Part shown: positions 1 to 12,193 of the stretch, piece after piece | How positions within the stretch are numbered: the first letter of the stretch is position 1 | Layout: every line of letters begins with the position of its first letter | NCBI GenBank assembly: GCA_029844215.1 | Contig: CM056731.1 | Location: 80,124,992 to 80,188,991 of the forward strand | Origin: Przewalskia tangutica | Lineage: Eukaryota; Streptophyta; Magnoliopsida; Solanales; Solanaceae | Reading direction: 5' to 3' | Length of the DNA stretch: 64,000 nt | The notes under the pieces: generated by a model | What the model saw: the letters and a program-made list of their open reading frames with translations, nothing else | Databases searched by the model: none | What the model was told of the DNA's origin: nothing | Position numbers and translations under genes: made by a program

Positions 1-1089
1 GGCCCCGCTGCCGCAAAAATAACAAGCTCCTCGCACCACGACACTCCCAAATGCGGTCTACCACATCGACCACACCGAGGTAGGGGTGACCGCATCCGCC
101 AACACCCTTACTTCCTCGAAACTCAACCTCGAGCCACGACCGCTCCCGAATACTCAAGGTTGTGGAGGACCACTGCACCGGGCGGAGGTACAAAACTAGT
201 ATCTTTCGAGGCGGTCCGCCTCGAAAGTCACCAAAGGACCTGTTGTTACGCCTCTTCACGATCTTGGTCATTCCGTCGACCTCTCCGTGCCTCACATCCT
301 GCATGAGCTGCGTGCGGCAATGTCCATGCCCTGAAGCGCTACTCGAACATGCCTCGACATGTAATCATCGAGCCACGTAACATATCGGTGCACTCGATCC
401 TCCATACTAGCTACCAACGCTGACGCGTCGCCAATGAGTCGAACTCACATTGTACTCCCGAACCGACGCCCGCTCGTCTAAGCATCAAAATCTGTTTACC
501 GCGTGCTCTCATCTGCGGAGGCAAGAAGTGAGTGAGAAAGCCTCAAAACTCATCCCATACTGGAGGTGCATGCTCTCCCGAAAGCTCCTATGAATCAAAC
601 CAATCGATCGCGGTATCACGCATGATGCGAACCAAAGGTCACAGACTCGGTCTCGAAGCCTTGATCACCCGCGTGATCCGTCAGAATCGCCGGATGAACT
701 CCTCGCGATCATCCTCGTGCCTCGACCCATAAAACTCGCGGGCTACAACTCGTGAAAGTCCGTAGCCTCAAACTATTCGCCGGGGTGAACCATGGTGCAT
801 CGAATCGAATCGCCAGATCCAAATTATCCTCATATCGGCCACGACTCGCCAAAGAATCGGGCCATCTCCTTGTAACCCATCTCCTCTCGCCTAGCATCTG
901 GACTGAGGCTCAGTATCGCGGTCTCGGCAGCCATTGCCGCGCTCTAACCTTCGCTGGGCCGGCGGCTTCACAAAACCCGCCGTCAAGCACAACTCAGTCT
1001 GCTGCGGGCTCGCGCTCGTACTCTCTCAGATCTCACTAGCGGTTCCTACTGTCTTGCCCTTCGTGGCTCTGGTTGCTGCGCGGAGGCAT
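1..1089 (-). pseudogene. Degenerate gag (partial), element 0
   Basis: Gag would form the particle and bind the RNA template. The start codon, read as CAT at 1087-1089, follows a leader equivalent to that of the other elements, and the first residues would be Met-Pro-Pro-Arg as in related Gags. The frame is broken within about 100 bases. Matrix and capsid-like segments survive in several frames: stretches at about 420-620 match the region that reads as FLPPQMRRAR and REYNVEFDSL in element 1. The left edge (1-100) corresponds to the zinc-knuckle region. No intact reading frame remains. Part of the frame loss could be consensus error (see findings). Confidence 0.75.
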
Positions 1090-1194
1090 AATCGTAAAAC
1101 GAGATACGTCGGAGGGTCCAACTTACAACATGCCTCTAAGGCACGATCTCGTAATGAGAAGAATGGAAACTAATCCTAAATGTCCTGCGACCTC

Positions 1195-1228
1195 GATTAT
1201 AGATGTGGTGCACAACACATCGAAAATC
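1195..1228 (-). other. Leader hairpin with GTGCAC loop, element 0
   Basis: Just downstream of the PBS, the minus strand carries the same arms and loop as the other elements: a stem around a loop containing GTGCAC. The outer arm is imperfect here (AAAATC in place of ATAATC on the plus strand). See the finding on a possible dimerisation hairpin. Confidence 0.5.
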
Positions 1229-1262
1229 AAGACTTACTAGACACGGTGCAGACACTTTCCGA

Positions 1263-1283
1263 GGATTAATCGCTTCGATACCA
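1263..1283 (-). promoter_or_regulatory. Primer binding site, element 0
   Basis: On the minus strand it reads TGGTATC followed by a variant of AGAGCAGTTAATCC, four bases inside the LTR end at 1288. The TGGTATCAGAGC sequence is the usual plant PBS complementary to the 3' end of initiator tRNA-Met. Here the middle reads GAAGC, one of several small differences from the clean copies at 25578 and 40725. Confidence 0.85.
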
Positions 1284-1968
1284 CTTTTGTAACGACTCGC
1301 CCCGGTCTGCATCGTGCCTTATCCGGCACCCTAGTGACACAACATCGAGAAAACCAGCGGAAAATAAAACTTTAAACAAGAAACAAGATATATGATCATA
1401 AACAAAGCCAACCCAACGGTTACCTTCCAATAACATATATAAATACAACTCTTACAAAACGAGCAGTTTAATCCTTTTTACAAACCCGCCACAACAAGAT
1501 TCTGCACTTCTAAGATTTACAACAACTATGACGGACAGGCTTCGCCATACCCCGAATGTACAAGAACCTACAACTCAGTGGAACACATACCAAAAGATAA
1601 GCCTCGGAGAAACGGAGCTTCCCAAAACGCAATCGAGATCCTAAGGCGAGGATCCACGATCGATGTACTCTACTGCGGATGAACGCAGCCAAGGAGGTCA
1701 AGATAACAGTACCAAGTATGTGAAATCAGAAAATATCAGAATGAAATCATACTAGTCTATATAAAGCAGAGACATGTATGATAACCAAACTACGATCACA
1801 ACATAAAAGCGATCATGTCGGTCGAGTCACGCCTCAAGTCATCACTCAAATATAACTATGGGTCTCACGAACAAAACATCAATCATATTCGCATCATGGT
1901 CGCATGCCCCCGTAATTATTGATAGGTGTATACATGTACATGATGCAACAATAATACCAATGCCCCAT

Positions 1969-2190
1969 GGCCACATGCCCCGAATTCTACCTCTGTAGAC
2001 ACGCCCATGTGACATCAACAATAATATCTTGGGTGATCAACCCCGCCGCACGGCCACATGCCCCGAAATTCTACCTCGGTGTAGACATGTCCATGTAACC
2101 ACAATAACAATATATCGGGTAATCAACGACCGCACGGCGCGTGCCCCGAATCGTGATCGGTGTAGACATGTCCATGTGACATCAACAACA
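1969..2190 (-). repeat. Minisatellite cassette in LTR of element 0 (about 84 bp x 3)
   Basis: Three imperfect units, each with a GGCCACATGCCCCGAA-type segment, then a TGTAGACATGTCCATGTGAC-type segment, then an AT-rich tail ending in a GGGTAATCAAC-like block, at about 1969, 2052 and 2138. On the other strand the unit resembles the array in element 2 (CATGTCTACACCG...GGGGCATGTGGCCATGCGGC). It sits about 0.7-0.9 kb from the LTR end that faces the PBS. Confidence 0.8.
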
Positions 2191-2333
2191 AGACAAGAAT
2201 CAAAATGGAAACATACCCGTGGAATTCTCCATCACCGCCAAAGACGCCCAAGTAAGTTCTCAACAAGTCGACCGCCTCTATCGAGACGCCAGAATACGTA
2301 AATACCACACTTGCACAACAAAGGCTATCATCA

Positions 2334-2408
2334 CAAGCATAGGCAAGTTTCACAACAACAAGCATAGGCAAGTTTCACAACAACAAGCATAGGCAAGTTT
2401 CACACAAC
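2334..2408 (-). repeat. 25-bp direct repeat x 3
   Basis: Units start at 2334, 2359 and 2384 with the core CAAGCATAGGCAAGTTTCAC, spaced exactly 25 bases. The same unit recurs in both LTRs of element A (four copies each) and, in opposite orientation, in the LTRs of element 2. It is part of the shared LTR backbone, not a chance local duplication. Confidence 0.9.
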
Positions 2409-3060
2409 TCAAAGTACTTTCATTTTATGCCAAAGTTCGGTTTTTAACCCCAAAGTACTACATACGTTAAGTTCTTTTAAAAGAGATCCATTACTTTTAT
2501 AAAAGTCACCCTATACCCGTAGTATTAGAATGACCAACCCACATTCCTTTTCAAAATCAAGTAACAACATTCTTTTCCTAAGTTCCGCTTTTCCTAGTTT
2601 CAATTACTCAAGCTTCTCATTTTCAAATGCTCAAGTCACTTATTTTAGAAAGGTTTCATAACTCATAGTCTTAATCTCTTTAAAACAATTGAGTAACATA
2701 TGTCATATATGTGAGTAGTTTATTCTTGTTTATAACGATCTTATTACAAAGACCATGATCTAGAAAATGTAATATCATTTTGTCTCATCTTAGCTTCTAT
2801 GCAGATGAGGTTTCTACTGGTTTTAATACAACACATCATTATTCAATACATTTTCCTTTATTAACGCCGCAGTTGGTGCTGTCGATACACATTCCGATTT
2901 CCAAATCAAGAAACATTATCCCTTTAAATAAAACCAAGTACTCATTACTCACGAATGAGGTTTCACACAAACATCCACATTAAAACAAATAAGTTAAGTC
3001 TCTTATCTTATAAGATCAAGTCTCTTAACTTCTAACATCAGTAAACCATTTTCTTACCTA

Positions 3061-3110
3061 CATAAAGCTGTTATAACCAACTTCCCATAAAGCCGTTATA
3101 ACACTTTATG
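3061..3110. other. 50-bp double palindrome module
   Basis: CATAAAG, GTTATAAC, then CTTCCCATAAAG, GTTATAAC and CTTTATG. The 8-mer GTTATAAC is its own reverse complement, and CATAAAG/CTTTATG form outer inverted arms. The same module occurs in nearly every LTR of the window in the matching orientation (11112-11161, 16724-16774, 23495-23545, 29491-29540, 32364-32413, 38257-38306, 43921-43970, 8968-9017). Confidence 0.85.
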
Positions 3111-4120
3111 TTTAAACCAAACAAATACACTTAGCACCTGTACGTCCACCGTACTACATAGCTACACACATATCATGCTAGAACAGATAGGAAGAGGTTC
3201 ACATACCTCGCGACGAGTATCGACAATAAGCAAAATGCTCCAAGTACTACAACCTTGCTAGCCCTTTCCACTCCTCAAGTAGAATACGCTACTCTTAGTA
3301 CTTTCACCTAGAAAGGTCACAAACGTCTATTAACTTCAAAACACAAGGTTCCATTTCTCTACAGAAAATTCGGCAGCACCTCCCCCCCCCGCAACAGCGT
3401 AAATCTCCTCCTCTATCGAGGCGGGCCATCAAGCCAACCAGGGGGGGGGGGGTTTACACGTCTAACCGGACGTGTACAATTCTACTCAGTAATACTACAC
3501 AAGTCTACTGCAATACAGTCCTATGTAAATACAAAGGCGCTTCTTTCTTTATTCTTCAGCTTAAGTCAAAAGACATTGCATAAAGATTAAGCTTAGTTCT
3601 ATATATAGTATACTTCAACTATATATTCTAATAACATGTAATTTCCAATTACAAATAGAGGGACAAGATAATTACCTCGATAAGCCCATAATTATCCAAG
3701 TTAAATGTCGATCCTTAGCAACGTTTAGCTCCAACTCCGGGTGCTCCATCCCGCTCCAAACAACCCTTAGAAGTTCTAACCAACTTCTACTTAAATACTT
3801 CAATCAATCAATGAAGATTTTCTTAGGGTTTCGGTTTGAGACTAAAGGGACAAAAGGGTAGTATTTTCTGCTCTACGATAGAGGTATCTTTGGAATACTA
3901 CAAGGTACAAGGCTAAGGTATTTTGGGCATTATAACAATACTTGGAAGACAACTTTCTACCAAGGGTAGGCTCGGCTAGCACACTAGGCTGTGGGAGGGT
4001 GTTCTCGCCAAAGGCCACACGAAAAGGGGAGGAAGGCTCTCGGTTTAGAGCTCACAAAGGGGAGGAGAGGGTTTCAAGACTTGGAAGTTTTGGAATGGAT
4101 GAAGTCTTCACATTTAGGGG

Positions 4121-4128
4121 TATTTATA
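4121..4128 (-). promoter_or_regulatory. TATA box of element 0 LTR
   Basis: TATAAATA followed by a C-rich run on the minus strand. It sits 435 bases inside the LTR start, where the U3 promoter of a plant LTR is expected, and the same motif and context appear in the LTRs of elements A, 1, 2 and 3. Confidence 0.7.
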
Positions 4129-4639
4129 GCAAAACCAAAGGCCAACTGGCCAAGATCCTTCCAAGTGTATAGCAAGTGTAAGGACAAGATTAAGCCAAGT
4201 GCACCCTAAACCCTACTCCACAAAACAAGGCACAAAACATGGCACCAAACAAGCCACAAAACAAGGCCAAAACAAGGAGCCAATAGGCCATAGAAACGTG
4301 ACCCAATCGGCCAACCCAAACGCCCACTTGAGGCTGACAAGTGTCACCCTCCCGTTGGTCCAAAACATTTAGTCTCTCGGAAAAATTCGCAAAAATACTA
4401 AATGACATAGCCGGAATTTTCCCAACGTAAGCTGTGGAAACGTTTCGTCGGAAAACGACTCTATTCGGCACTTGTGCCCAAATTTCGAACCAAAGCCTAA
4501 CTTAAGGCTCAAATTCTCCACGTACGTCCTTACGTACATACTCTGGAAATACGGGGTATAACAAAACGGGTATAACCTATTCACGGTTCAAATGAGTATT
4601 AATTTTAAATGTATGAGTGACTTGGTTTGAAATGAATAA

Positions 4640-5290
4640 GTTACTTGAATTAGTCTGATTCTCCTTACTCCTAAAGGACAGAGTCTAGACTGAAATTACT
4701 TTAAAGTTATGAAATTTGATTTAAAGTTATGAGACTTGATTTCTATAAGGATTGTGAGACTTTATTTTCAAGTTATGGGACTTGATTTTGAAAGTCGTGT
4801 GATTTGATTATATGAAGTATAAGTGAATTGATTTTGAAGTACATGATACTAGGTTTTGAAAGTATAAAGTCACTTGATTTTTGAAAGTTATAATACTTGA
4901 ATTGAAAAGTACAAGTTTATTTGATTTTAAAGAAGAGAAGTAACTTGATTTAAAGTTATAGGTTACTTGATTGATTTAAAGAGAATAAATTATTTGGTTT
5001 GGAAAGAGTATGTGACTTGATTTAAAGAGAAGTTACTTGATTTCAAAACCTTGAATTGAAATTCTAAAGGTGTAGTAACTTGATTTGAAAAGTATAAATT
5101 ACTTGATTTGAAAAGGTATGGATTACTTGATTCAGAAAGAATAAGTAACTCGATTTGAAAACTATAGATTACTCGATTTAAAGAGAATAAATGACTTGAG
5201 GTTGAAAGAAGAAGTTCTTGGTTTTAAAAGTATAAGTTACTTAAGTTTAAAAGTGTAAGTAACTTGATTTTGATAGCAAAAGTATTTTGG
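4640..5290 (+). repeat. Degenerate ACTTGATTT array
   Basis: Some two dozen degenerate units of about 20-30 bases built on ACTTGATTT(T/G)AAAG and TATAAGT. They vary in length and are interrupted, so this reads as an old, decayed simple array inside LTR G. Short pieces of the same motif recur elsewhere (23890-24130, 29900-30120). Confidence 0.7.
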
Positions 5291-5973
5291 GGTTCATTTT
5301 CCCTAACATTTCATGAAAAGATTCTTTTTATAAAGAATAGATGTACATAGTACTTTTGGGTTTATTTCCCCAACGTTGCATGATTTGAGTCTTCTTGTAA
5401 AGAAGTGAATGTACATAGTACTTTGGGTTCATTTTCCCTAATATTACATGACATGATAATGTCTTGTTTTGTCTAAGAGGAAAGAGGTGGTAGTGTTTTG
5501 GTTCTCTAAAAATGAAGTTGTTATAACGGCTTTATGGGAAGTTTGTTATAACAAGGTTTGTGGAAAGTCAAGAGAGGGTTTAAAATGTTGAAAGGAAATC
5601 ATGTGAGAATGTCCATGATTAAGTCCTTAATATAGCACATGATACGCGACACTTTGATTTTCAAAGATGTTTTAAAGTAATATGTGATGTCTAGTGCCTG
5701 GATTTGCCAAAACTATGTCTTAGAAAAATACTTGGTATTGATAAGTGTCTTGATTTTCTAAACGATGGTTTCAAAATGATATGTGTAGTGGATCCTACTT
5801 CCTAGTGATACATGTAGTACTTGGCTTTTCTAAATGGAAATTTAGTTTATAAAGTGAATGTACGGCGGACGTACAATTGTTGTAATGGACTTTAATCCTT
5901 AGTGATGCCAGGTGTGATAGTGCCTTGGTGTTATAAAATGAAAGACTTGTTAGTGTCTTGTTTGTTTTAGAAA

Positions 5974-6107
5974 GGAAGGCATGGTATTGCCTTGGTTATT
6001 TTAGAAATGAAGGCATGGTATTGTCTTGGTTATTTTAGAAAGGAAGGCATGGTATTCTCTTGTTTGTTTTAAAAGGAAGACATGGTATTGCCTTGGTTGT
6101 TTAAAAA
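5974..6107 (+). repeat. 34-bp tandem repeat x 4
   Basis: Units with the core GAAGGCATGGTATTG and CTTGGTTATTTTAGAAA start at 5975, 6009, 6043 and 6076. A shorter relative occurs in LTR c near 44390-44480. Confidence 0.85.
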
Positions 6108-7114
6108 GATGGTGCATTCATTTTGTCTAATGAGAGTTAAAGATTACTTAACTTGCACATGTTGTTCATGATAACCATTAGTGCTAGTGTTATGAGTATA
6201 ATTGCGGGGTAAACCCCCAAGACATTATACATATTCTGTGGATTTGCTCCCCACGATGCGAGTATTGTGTATATGCTCATTGCGGGTCCGTAGGGCCTAT
6301 GCGGGTGAAATAGTCCTATGCGAGGAAATTATCTCATGTGGGTCTACACGACCTATGCGGGTGAAATAGTTACAGGAATAGGATTGCATAATGATACTAC
6401 GGGCGGGTGACCTTAGATTGATCATAAGCTTCCTATTTTAAAGCATGTAAATTTTACTCTTATTACTCTCATTGTTAATAAGGCACGTGTACTGTTAATT
6501 TGGTTATCATACTTACCTCCTGCTTTATATATTTGGACTGTACGATCTCATTTACAGTGATACAGTAGTACAGTGAGACAAGGTACAGTTGGCTCTGATT
6601 TTATATGACACGGTAGGATCTGGTATTTGATTTTCATACTTGCCCCTGTCATTCTTGTGTACAACTATGATTTTAATATTGTACTTTATTTTGGTTCCAT
6701 ACTTTATACCTGTTGTACTGACCCCCTTCGGGGGGCTGCGTTCATGTCTGCAGGTCTAGGTACTCAGTTGTGGATCTGCGAGCTTAGGATCCTTGTTCAG
6801 CTTTATGGGATAGCTCCAATGTTCTGGATCTTGTCATTATGGCTAGGTATATTCAGAGGTACGGCGGGGCCTTGCCCGTCATAGTATTTTTCCAAAATCT
6901 TAGAGGTCTGTATTCATATGTGGGCTGGACTGGCTAGAGTTGTATTTACATTATTGAGCAGTGTAGACCCTTTCAGGTGACTTATATTATGGCAGCCTTA
7001 TCGGCTTTGCCTCTGTTTAAGAAAAAAATGAGTGTTATTTATCTTCCACGGTTTATTGTGTTGTATGAATAGTGGTGCCTGTAGGGCACCGCCATGCCCG
7101 GTTCGGGCGTGACA

Positions 7115-7579
7115 CTCTTGACTTGGATTCACCCAAGTGCTTTGTTAAGGTCCTTAGATTCAAAGAGGGGAATACACCTCACGTCGATTATATCTTCATC
7201 TTCTTCGTGAGGCTTTCATGGTTGCATTTCGGCTAAGTTGAAGACATGAAGCTTACAAATTCTTCCCTTCTTTCATGGTTAAATACGGAATACCTTGTGT
7301 TTTATTGACATCTCTCACTCACTCACGGTGTTCATTTATGAGAGCTTTACTATATATGATAAGCTCTTAAGGTTCTTGGAGGAATAGCATTTATTGAAGA
7401 CTTAAACCCCCAACTACCGGCGAGAAGTGCATTTATTTTACACTTCTCTCACCTTTTGCTATATATCTCTCGTCTCTTCAAGCCCCTTGTCTAACCTCTC
7501 ACCCCCCTTAGGGGGTTGAGATATCCTCTTTGTGGTATTCTCCCCTCGTCGAAGCAACAACGGAAGCCCAATAGCTTCC
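7115..7579. other. Unclassified spacer between LTR G and LTR B
   Basis: This 465-bp stretch begins right after the end of LTR G and stops at the start of LTR B. It shares no obvious segment with any LTR or internal region in the window. No long reading frame, RNA gene or clear repeat is seen. It holds a short inverted pair around CCCCCTTAGGGGG near 7503-7516 and the word GAGAAGTGCATTTATTTTACACTTCTC near 7418-7446, which can fold into a short stem. It could be target DNA older than the retroelements or a piece of an unrelated element. Confidence 0.5.
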
Positions 7580-9157
7580 TGTTATACCCCGTATTTCCAG
7601 AGTATGTATGTGAGGACGTACGTACGAAAATACAAGCCTAGTAGGACAAGGATGTAGGATTTGTTTTTCCGACGGAAAATTTTCCGAACCTTGTAAAGGA
7701 ATTTTACGTTTTCAAGAAATTATTTATTTTGGATTTTTCCGAGAGATGAAATATTTTGGACCAATAGGAGGGCGACATGTGTCACCCCAAGTGGACAATG
7801 TTGGACGGTTTGGTTGGACAATTGTTGGCACGTTTTTTGTGTTTAAAAGACCAAAAACATTTGGTCAAAGTCTTGAAGATATTTTGTGTAGTAGATGGAT
7901 AAGTGGGACCCACACACACATGGCTCAATCTAGACCACACACTTGCTTAAATCCTAACCCTTGAATGTCCTATAAATACCCCCTTAGTGCAAGACTAAAA
8001 TTCATCCACACTAGAGAAAATGTCCAAGTCTTGAAAAACTCCCTCCCTCTTTAGTGTTGCTCTCGGCTTTGGGCCATATTCTTGAGCAAAACTTGTCCAA
8101 AAATCCTTAAAGTTTTAAGTGTTCTTCCTTAGTGTATTAGGAAGATTAGTAACCAAAAGTTAGAAAAGATTTCACACCCTTAGCCTAAATATACCCCCTT
8201 GGCCGAGAGTTGCCAAAATTGTAGCCTAAGTGTTCTTCACTTTTGGAGTTGAAGTGTTAAGAGAAGTTGTTTAGAAACTTCGAGGTTGCTAGGAGCGGGT
8301 TGAGCGTAAGGAATCGAGCTAAACGTTGCTCAGGATCGACATATAATCTTGGATAATTTTGGGCTTATCGAGGTAATGATCTTTATCCCCCTATTGTAAT
8401 TGGAAATTACATGTTGTAGTAATATATAGTTGAGTATACTATATATAGAATGAATTTTGAAAAGAATTGAACTGTAATTACATAGAAGGATATTAAAGAA
8501 TAGAACTGAACTGTAATTACATTGGACTGTATTTACAGTAGACTTGTGTAGTATTACTGTGAAGTAGAATTGAACACGTCCGGTTAGACGTGTAAACCCC
8601 CCCTCGGGAGTTGTTGGCCTGGTAGCGGGCCTGAGTAGAGGAGGAGATTTATGTGGTTACGGGGGGGGGGGGAGGTGCTGCCGAATTTTCTGTAGAATAA
8701 GGAATCTTGCATTTAGAATATTCTACGAAGAGGTCTAGGAGTTGATAGGCGTTTTGTGACCTTTATAGGTTGTAGTACTACGAGTAGCATATTCTACTTG
8801 AAGAGTGGAAAAGGCTAGCAGGGTTACAGTACTGTGGAGCGTTTTGCTAATTGTCGATAATCGTCGCGAGGTATGTGAACCTCTTCCTATCTTTTCTAGC
8901 ATGATATATGGTGAACTATGTAGTACGGTAGACGTACATGTGTTAAATGAATTTGGTTGGTTTAAAACATAAAGTGTTATAACGGCTTTATGGGAAGTTC
9001 GTTATAACAACTTTATGTGGGCAAGGAATTGGTTTGTGGTTTTTAGAAGATAAAAGATTTGAGGTGAAATAATAAGGACTTGGGTTGTGTTAAAAAGTTG
9101 TGAAACCGCTTTAATGAGAAATGGGTAATTGGGTTTTAAAAGGAATAAGGTTATATT
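7580..9157 (+). repeat. LTR B, left part (family I), split by element A
   Basis: Starts TGTTATACCCCGTATTTCC at 7580 with a TATAAATA box at 7971-7978 and a G-run near 8660. It then holds the splice-donor-like GAGGTATGTGAACCTC hairpin near 8865 and the double palindrome at 8968-9017. It breaks at the ATATT target site (9153-9157) and resumes after element A at 18285. The flank before it is CTTCC (7575-7579). No internal region follows either piece, so it is a truncated or solo LTR. Confidence 0.85.
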
Positions 9158-9889
9158 TGTCACACCCCGAAAATCGGGCCCGTGACTGGTGCCTTACCCC
9201 GGGCACCCTAGCGATACAACATCAGAGAAAACCAGCGGAAATAAAAACTTTAAACATGAAATGAGAGACATGATAAATAAACAGGCCAACCAAAACAGTT
9301 GCCTTCAGTATATACATAAAACCCGAACAGTTTAATCCTTTTACAACCCCGCCACACAATGCTTCTATGCACTTAAGATTTACAACAACTATGACGGGAC
9401 AGGGCCCCGCCATACCCCTGAATGTACAAGAACCTACAACTCAGGGAACACATACCAAAAGATAAGCCTCCGGAGAAACGGAGCTTCCCAACACGCTGAA
9501 TGTGATCCTATAAGCGGGGATCGACAGTCGATGTACCTTTTACCTGCGGCATGAACGCAGCCCCCCGAAGGAGGTCAGTACAACAGGTACCAAGTATGTG
9601 AAACTGTAAATACTGTAAATGAAATCATAATAGTCTATATAAGCAGGAGACATGTATGATGACCAACTACAGTACATAACATATAACCAGTTACATCAAG
9701 TCAGGGACTCACGCCCTCCAAATTATCACTCGTGCCCGTGGAATTTCTTCCTCACCGCATAGCTTTATGATATAACAATACCAAGGAGTATACATGAACA
9801 CCAGGTCCCACCTGTGTCATAAAAACCGTACAGGACAAGTACAACTACCGGATCCGACCGTGCCAATAATACAATGCAACCACAAACAC

Positions 9890-10110
9890 GGTCGGCGGGG
9901 CGGCAGCGAGAGCCGACCATCGGATACCAAGGCCGGCCACGAGTCGACCGGCAAGTACGAGGGCTGACCACCGGGACCAAGGTCAGACACGAGACTTCGC
10001 ACTACACCGAACGGGCAAGTGCGAGGGTCGACTACCGATACCAAGGCCGAATCGCCACGAGGCGGCAAGTACGAGAGCCACCACCGGTACCAAGGCCGAA
10101 CAAGAAGAAA
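9890..10110 (-). repeat. GC-rich minisatellite cassette, 3' LTR of element A
   Basis: Four to five imperfect units of about 45-60 bases built from CGGCAAGTACGAGGG, ACCACCGG(G/T)ACCAAGG and CCGGCCACGAG-like words. It occupies the same place relative to the LTR end as the different arrays in the other elements, and matches the array in the sister LTR (15516-15712) with several small indels. Confidence 0.8.
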
Positions 10111-10187
10111 CCTCAACTACCAACCGCCTCTATCGAGAGACGCCAGAATACGTAAACACCACACTTGCACAACAAAGTCTATCATCA

Positions 10188-10287
10188 CAAGCATAGGCAA
10201 GTTTCACAACAACAAGCATAGGAAAGTTTCACCACAACAAGCATAGGCAAGTTTCACCACAACAAGCATAGGCAAGTTTCACATCAC
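10188..10287 (-). repeat. 25-bp direct repeat x 4
   Basis: Units start at 10188, 10213, 10238 and 10263 with the core CAAGCATAGGCAAGTTTCAC (one unit has GGAAAG in place of GGCAAG). Element 0 has three copies of the same unit. Confidence 0.92.
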
Positions 10288-11998
10288 TCAAAGTACCTTC
10301 ATTTTATGCCAAAGTCCGGGTTTTAACCCTAAAGTACTACGTACGTTAAATTCTTTAAAAGAGATCCATTACTTTTATCAAAGTCACCCGATACCCGTAG
10401 TATTAGAATGACCAACCCACATTCCTTTTCAAAATCAAGTAACAACATTCTTTTCCTAAGTTCCAGTTTGCCTAGTTTCAATTACTCAAGCTTCTCATTT
10501 TCAAATGGTTTCATAGTTCATAAACTTAATCACTTGATTTCTTTTTAGAACAATTGAGTAATATATGTCTCACGTGAGAGTAGGTTATTCTTGTTTACAA
10601 CATTCTTATTACAGCAGCCATGATCTAGAAAATGTAATATCATTTTGTCTCATCTTAGTTTCTATGCAGATGGAGGTTTCTACTGGTTTTAATACAATTC
10701 ATCATTATTCAATACATTTTCCTTTATTAACGCTGCAGTGTTCTGTCGATACACATTCTGATTTCCGAAATCAGTAAACATTATCCTTTAAATAAAACCA
10801 AGTACTCATTACTCACGAATGAGGTTTCACACAAACATTCACATTTAAAACAAATAAGTTAAGTCTCTTATCTTATAAGATCAAGTCTCTTAACTTCTAA
10901 CATCAGTAAACCATTTTCTTTACCTCTCTTAAGACATTATACCTAACTCCCATCAAGCTAGTATAACTCTTTTAAAACCTTTAAAACCAAGTGTTACTCT
11001 CCTTCAAAACGATTTAGAAATCTTTTGAAATACATCAAGTTCTTTATTATAACAAGCCGCTTATAATACACATTAGTTACCTTTTAAAACCACAAAGTAT
11101 TTTCTTACCTACATAAAGTCGTTATAACCAACTTCCCATAAAGCCGTTATAACACTTTATGTTTTAAAACAATCAAACACAGCTAACACATGACGCTCAC
11201 CGCATTACATAGTTCACACATATCATGTCGGAAGAGATAGGAAGAGGTTCACATACCTCGCGACGATTATCGACTAATAGCAAAACGCCCGAGTACCTCA
11301 AACCGCTCGGCTACTCCTTAGTCCGTAAGATTACGTCACACGTAGCACTTCAACCTATAAGGCCACGCGCGCTTATTAAAATCTAGATCTTAACGTAGAA
11401 CATTCTACGTAAAATTCGGCAAGACCTCCCCGCAACCGCTGCAGAAATCTCCTCCTTCATCGAGGTGGCCACTGAAGCCAACCAGTGGGTTATACATCTT
11501 ACCCGAACGTATAATTCTACTATACAAGAATACTACACAAGTCATCAGTAATACACCCTATGTAATTACTGATTCGCCGCTTTATTCTTCAGCTTAAGTC
11601 AAAAGACATTGCCAACAACTACGTTGATTCTATATATAGTATACTTCAACTATATATTTTAACAGACATGTAATTTCCAATTACAATAGAAGGTCAAGAA
11701 TATTTACCTCGATAAGCCCAAAATTATCCGAGTTTAAAGTCGATCCTTAGCAATGTTTCGCTCCTACTCCGGGTGCTCCAACCCGCTGCCAACAACCCTG
11801 AGAAGTTCTAACAAACTTCTTAAGTACTTCAACAACGGTGAAGATTTCCTTAGGGTTTCGTTTTTGTGGCTAAAGGAAGTATAATCGTATTTTCCGGCTT
11901 TTGTATAAGTGTAACTTGGGAATACTACAAGGTATTTGGGCCAAGGTATTTGGACATTACAACAATACTTTGGAGAGTATTTCTATACCACAAGGGGG

Positions 11999-12193
11999 TA
12001 TTTATACGAGACAACTAGGCTAGGGGGGGGGGTACCCCACGGCCACACCACAAAGGGGAGAGGGAGGCTCTGCCACAAGTGGCCTATCTAGGGAGTGGCT
12101 CTGACGAGAGTCAAACAAGAGGGGAGGGGAAGGATAGCAAGACTTGGAACATTTTGGAATGGATGAAGTCTTCACACTTAGGGGGTATTTATA
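11999..12193 (-). promoter_or_regulatory. Twin TATA boxes, 3' LTR of element A
   Basis: Two minus-strand TATAAATA boxes, at 12186-12193 and 11999-12006, each followed by CCCCC and separated by 187 bases. Both recur in the sister LTR (17826-17833 and 17629-17636) and, in the opposite orientation, in element 2 (31355 and 31529). Confidence 0.6.

Larger units (their letters stand above)
1..4563 (-). mobile_element. Element 0: 5' part of a gag-only type gypsy LTR retrotransposon
   Basis: Read on the minus strand, a complete 5' LTR (4563 down to 1288) is followed by a primer binding site, a leader with a conserved hairpin, and a degenerate gag that runs off the left edge of the window. The 3' end and second LTR are not visible, so the class is inferred from its likeness to elements A, 2 and 3. 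The flank at the right end is AAACG (4564-4568); its partner duplication lies outside. It is inserted in the plus-strand LTR that resumes at 4564. Confidence 0.85.
1288..4563 (-). repeat. 5' LTR of element 0 (3276 bp)
   Basis: On the minus strand it starts TGTTATACCCCGTATTTCC at 4563 and ends in TGTTACA-type sequence at 1288, next to the PBS. It carries the standard modules: a TATA box at 4121-4128, C/G homopolymer runs near 3380 and 3441, the CTCGCGACG splice-donor-like hairpin near 3210, the double palindrome at 3061-3110, a 25-bp repeat triplet at 2334-2408, and a subfamily-specific minisatellite near 1969-2190. Its 5' half is closest in order and motif content to the LTRs of elements A and 2. 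Confidence 0.88.
4564..7114 (+). repeat. LTR G, 3' part (family II), split by element 0
   Basis: The right end reads CCCGGTTCGGGCGTGACA at 7114, an LTR end related to that of element 5 (GGTCGGGTCGTGACA). Inside, 6190-6410 repeats ATGCGGGTGAAATAGT-type units that are the complement of the GACTATTTCACCCGCATGG units in the LTR of element 5 (56945-57060), so it belongs to the same family. No PBS follows 7114, so this is a 3' LTR or a solo LTR. Its 5' part lies beyond element 0, outside the window. Confidence 0.75.
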
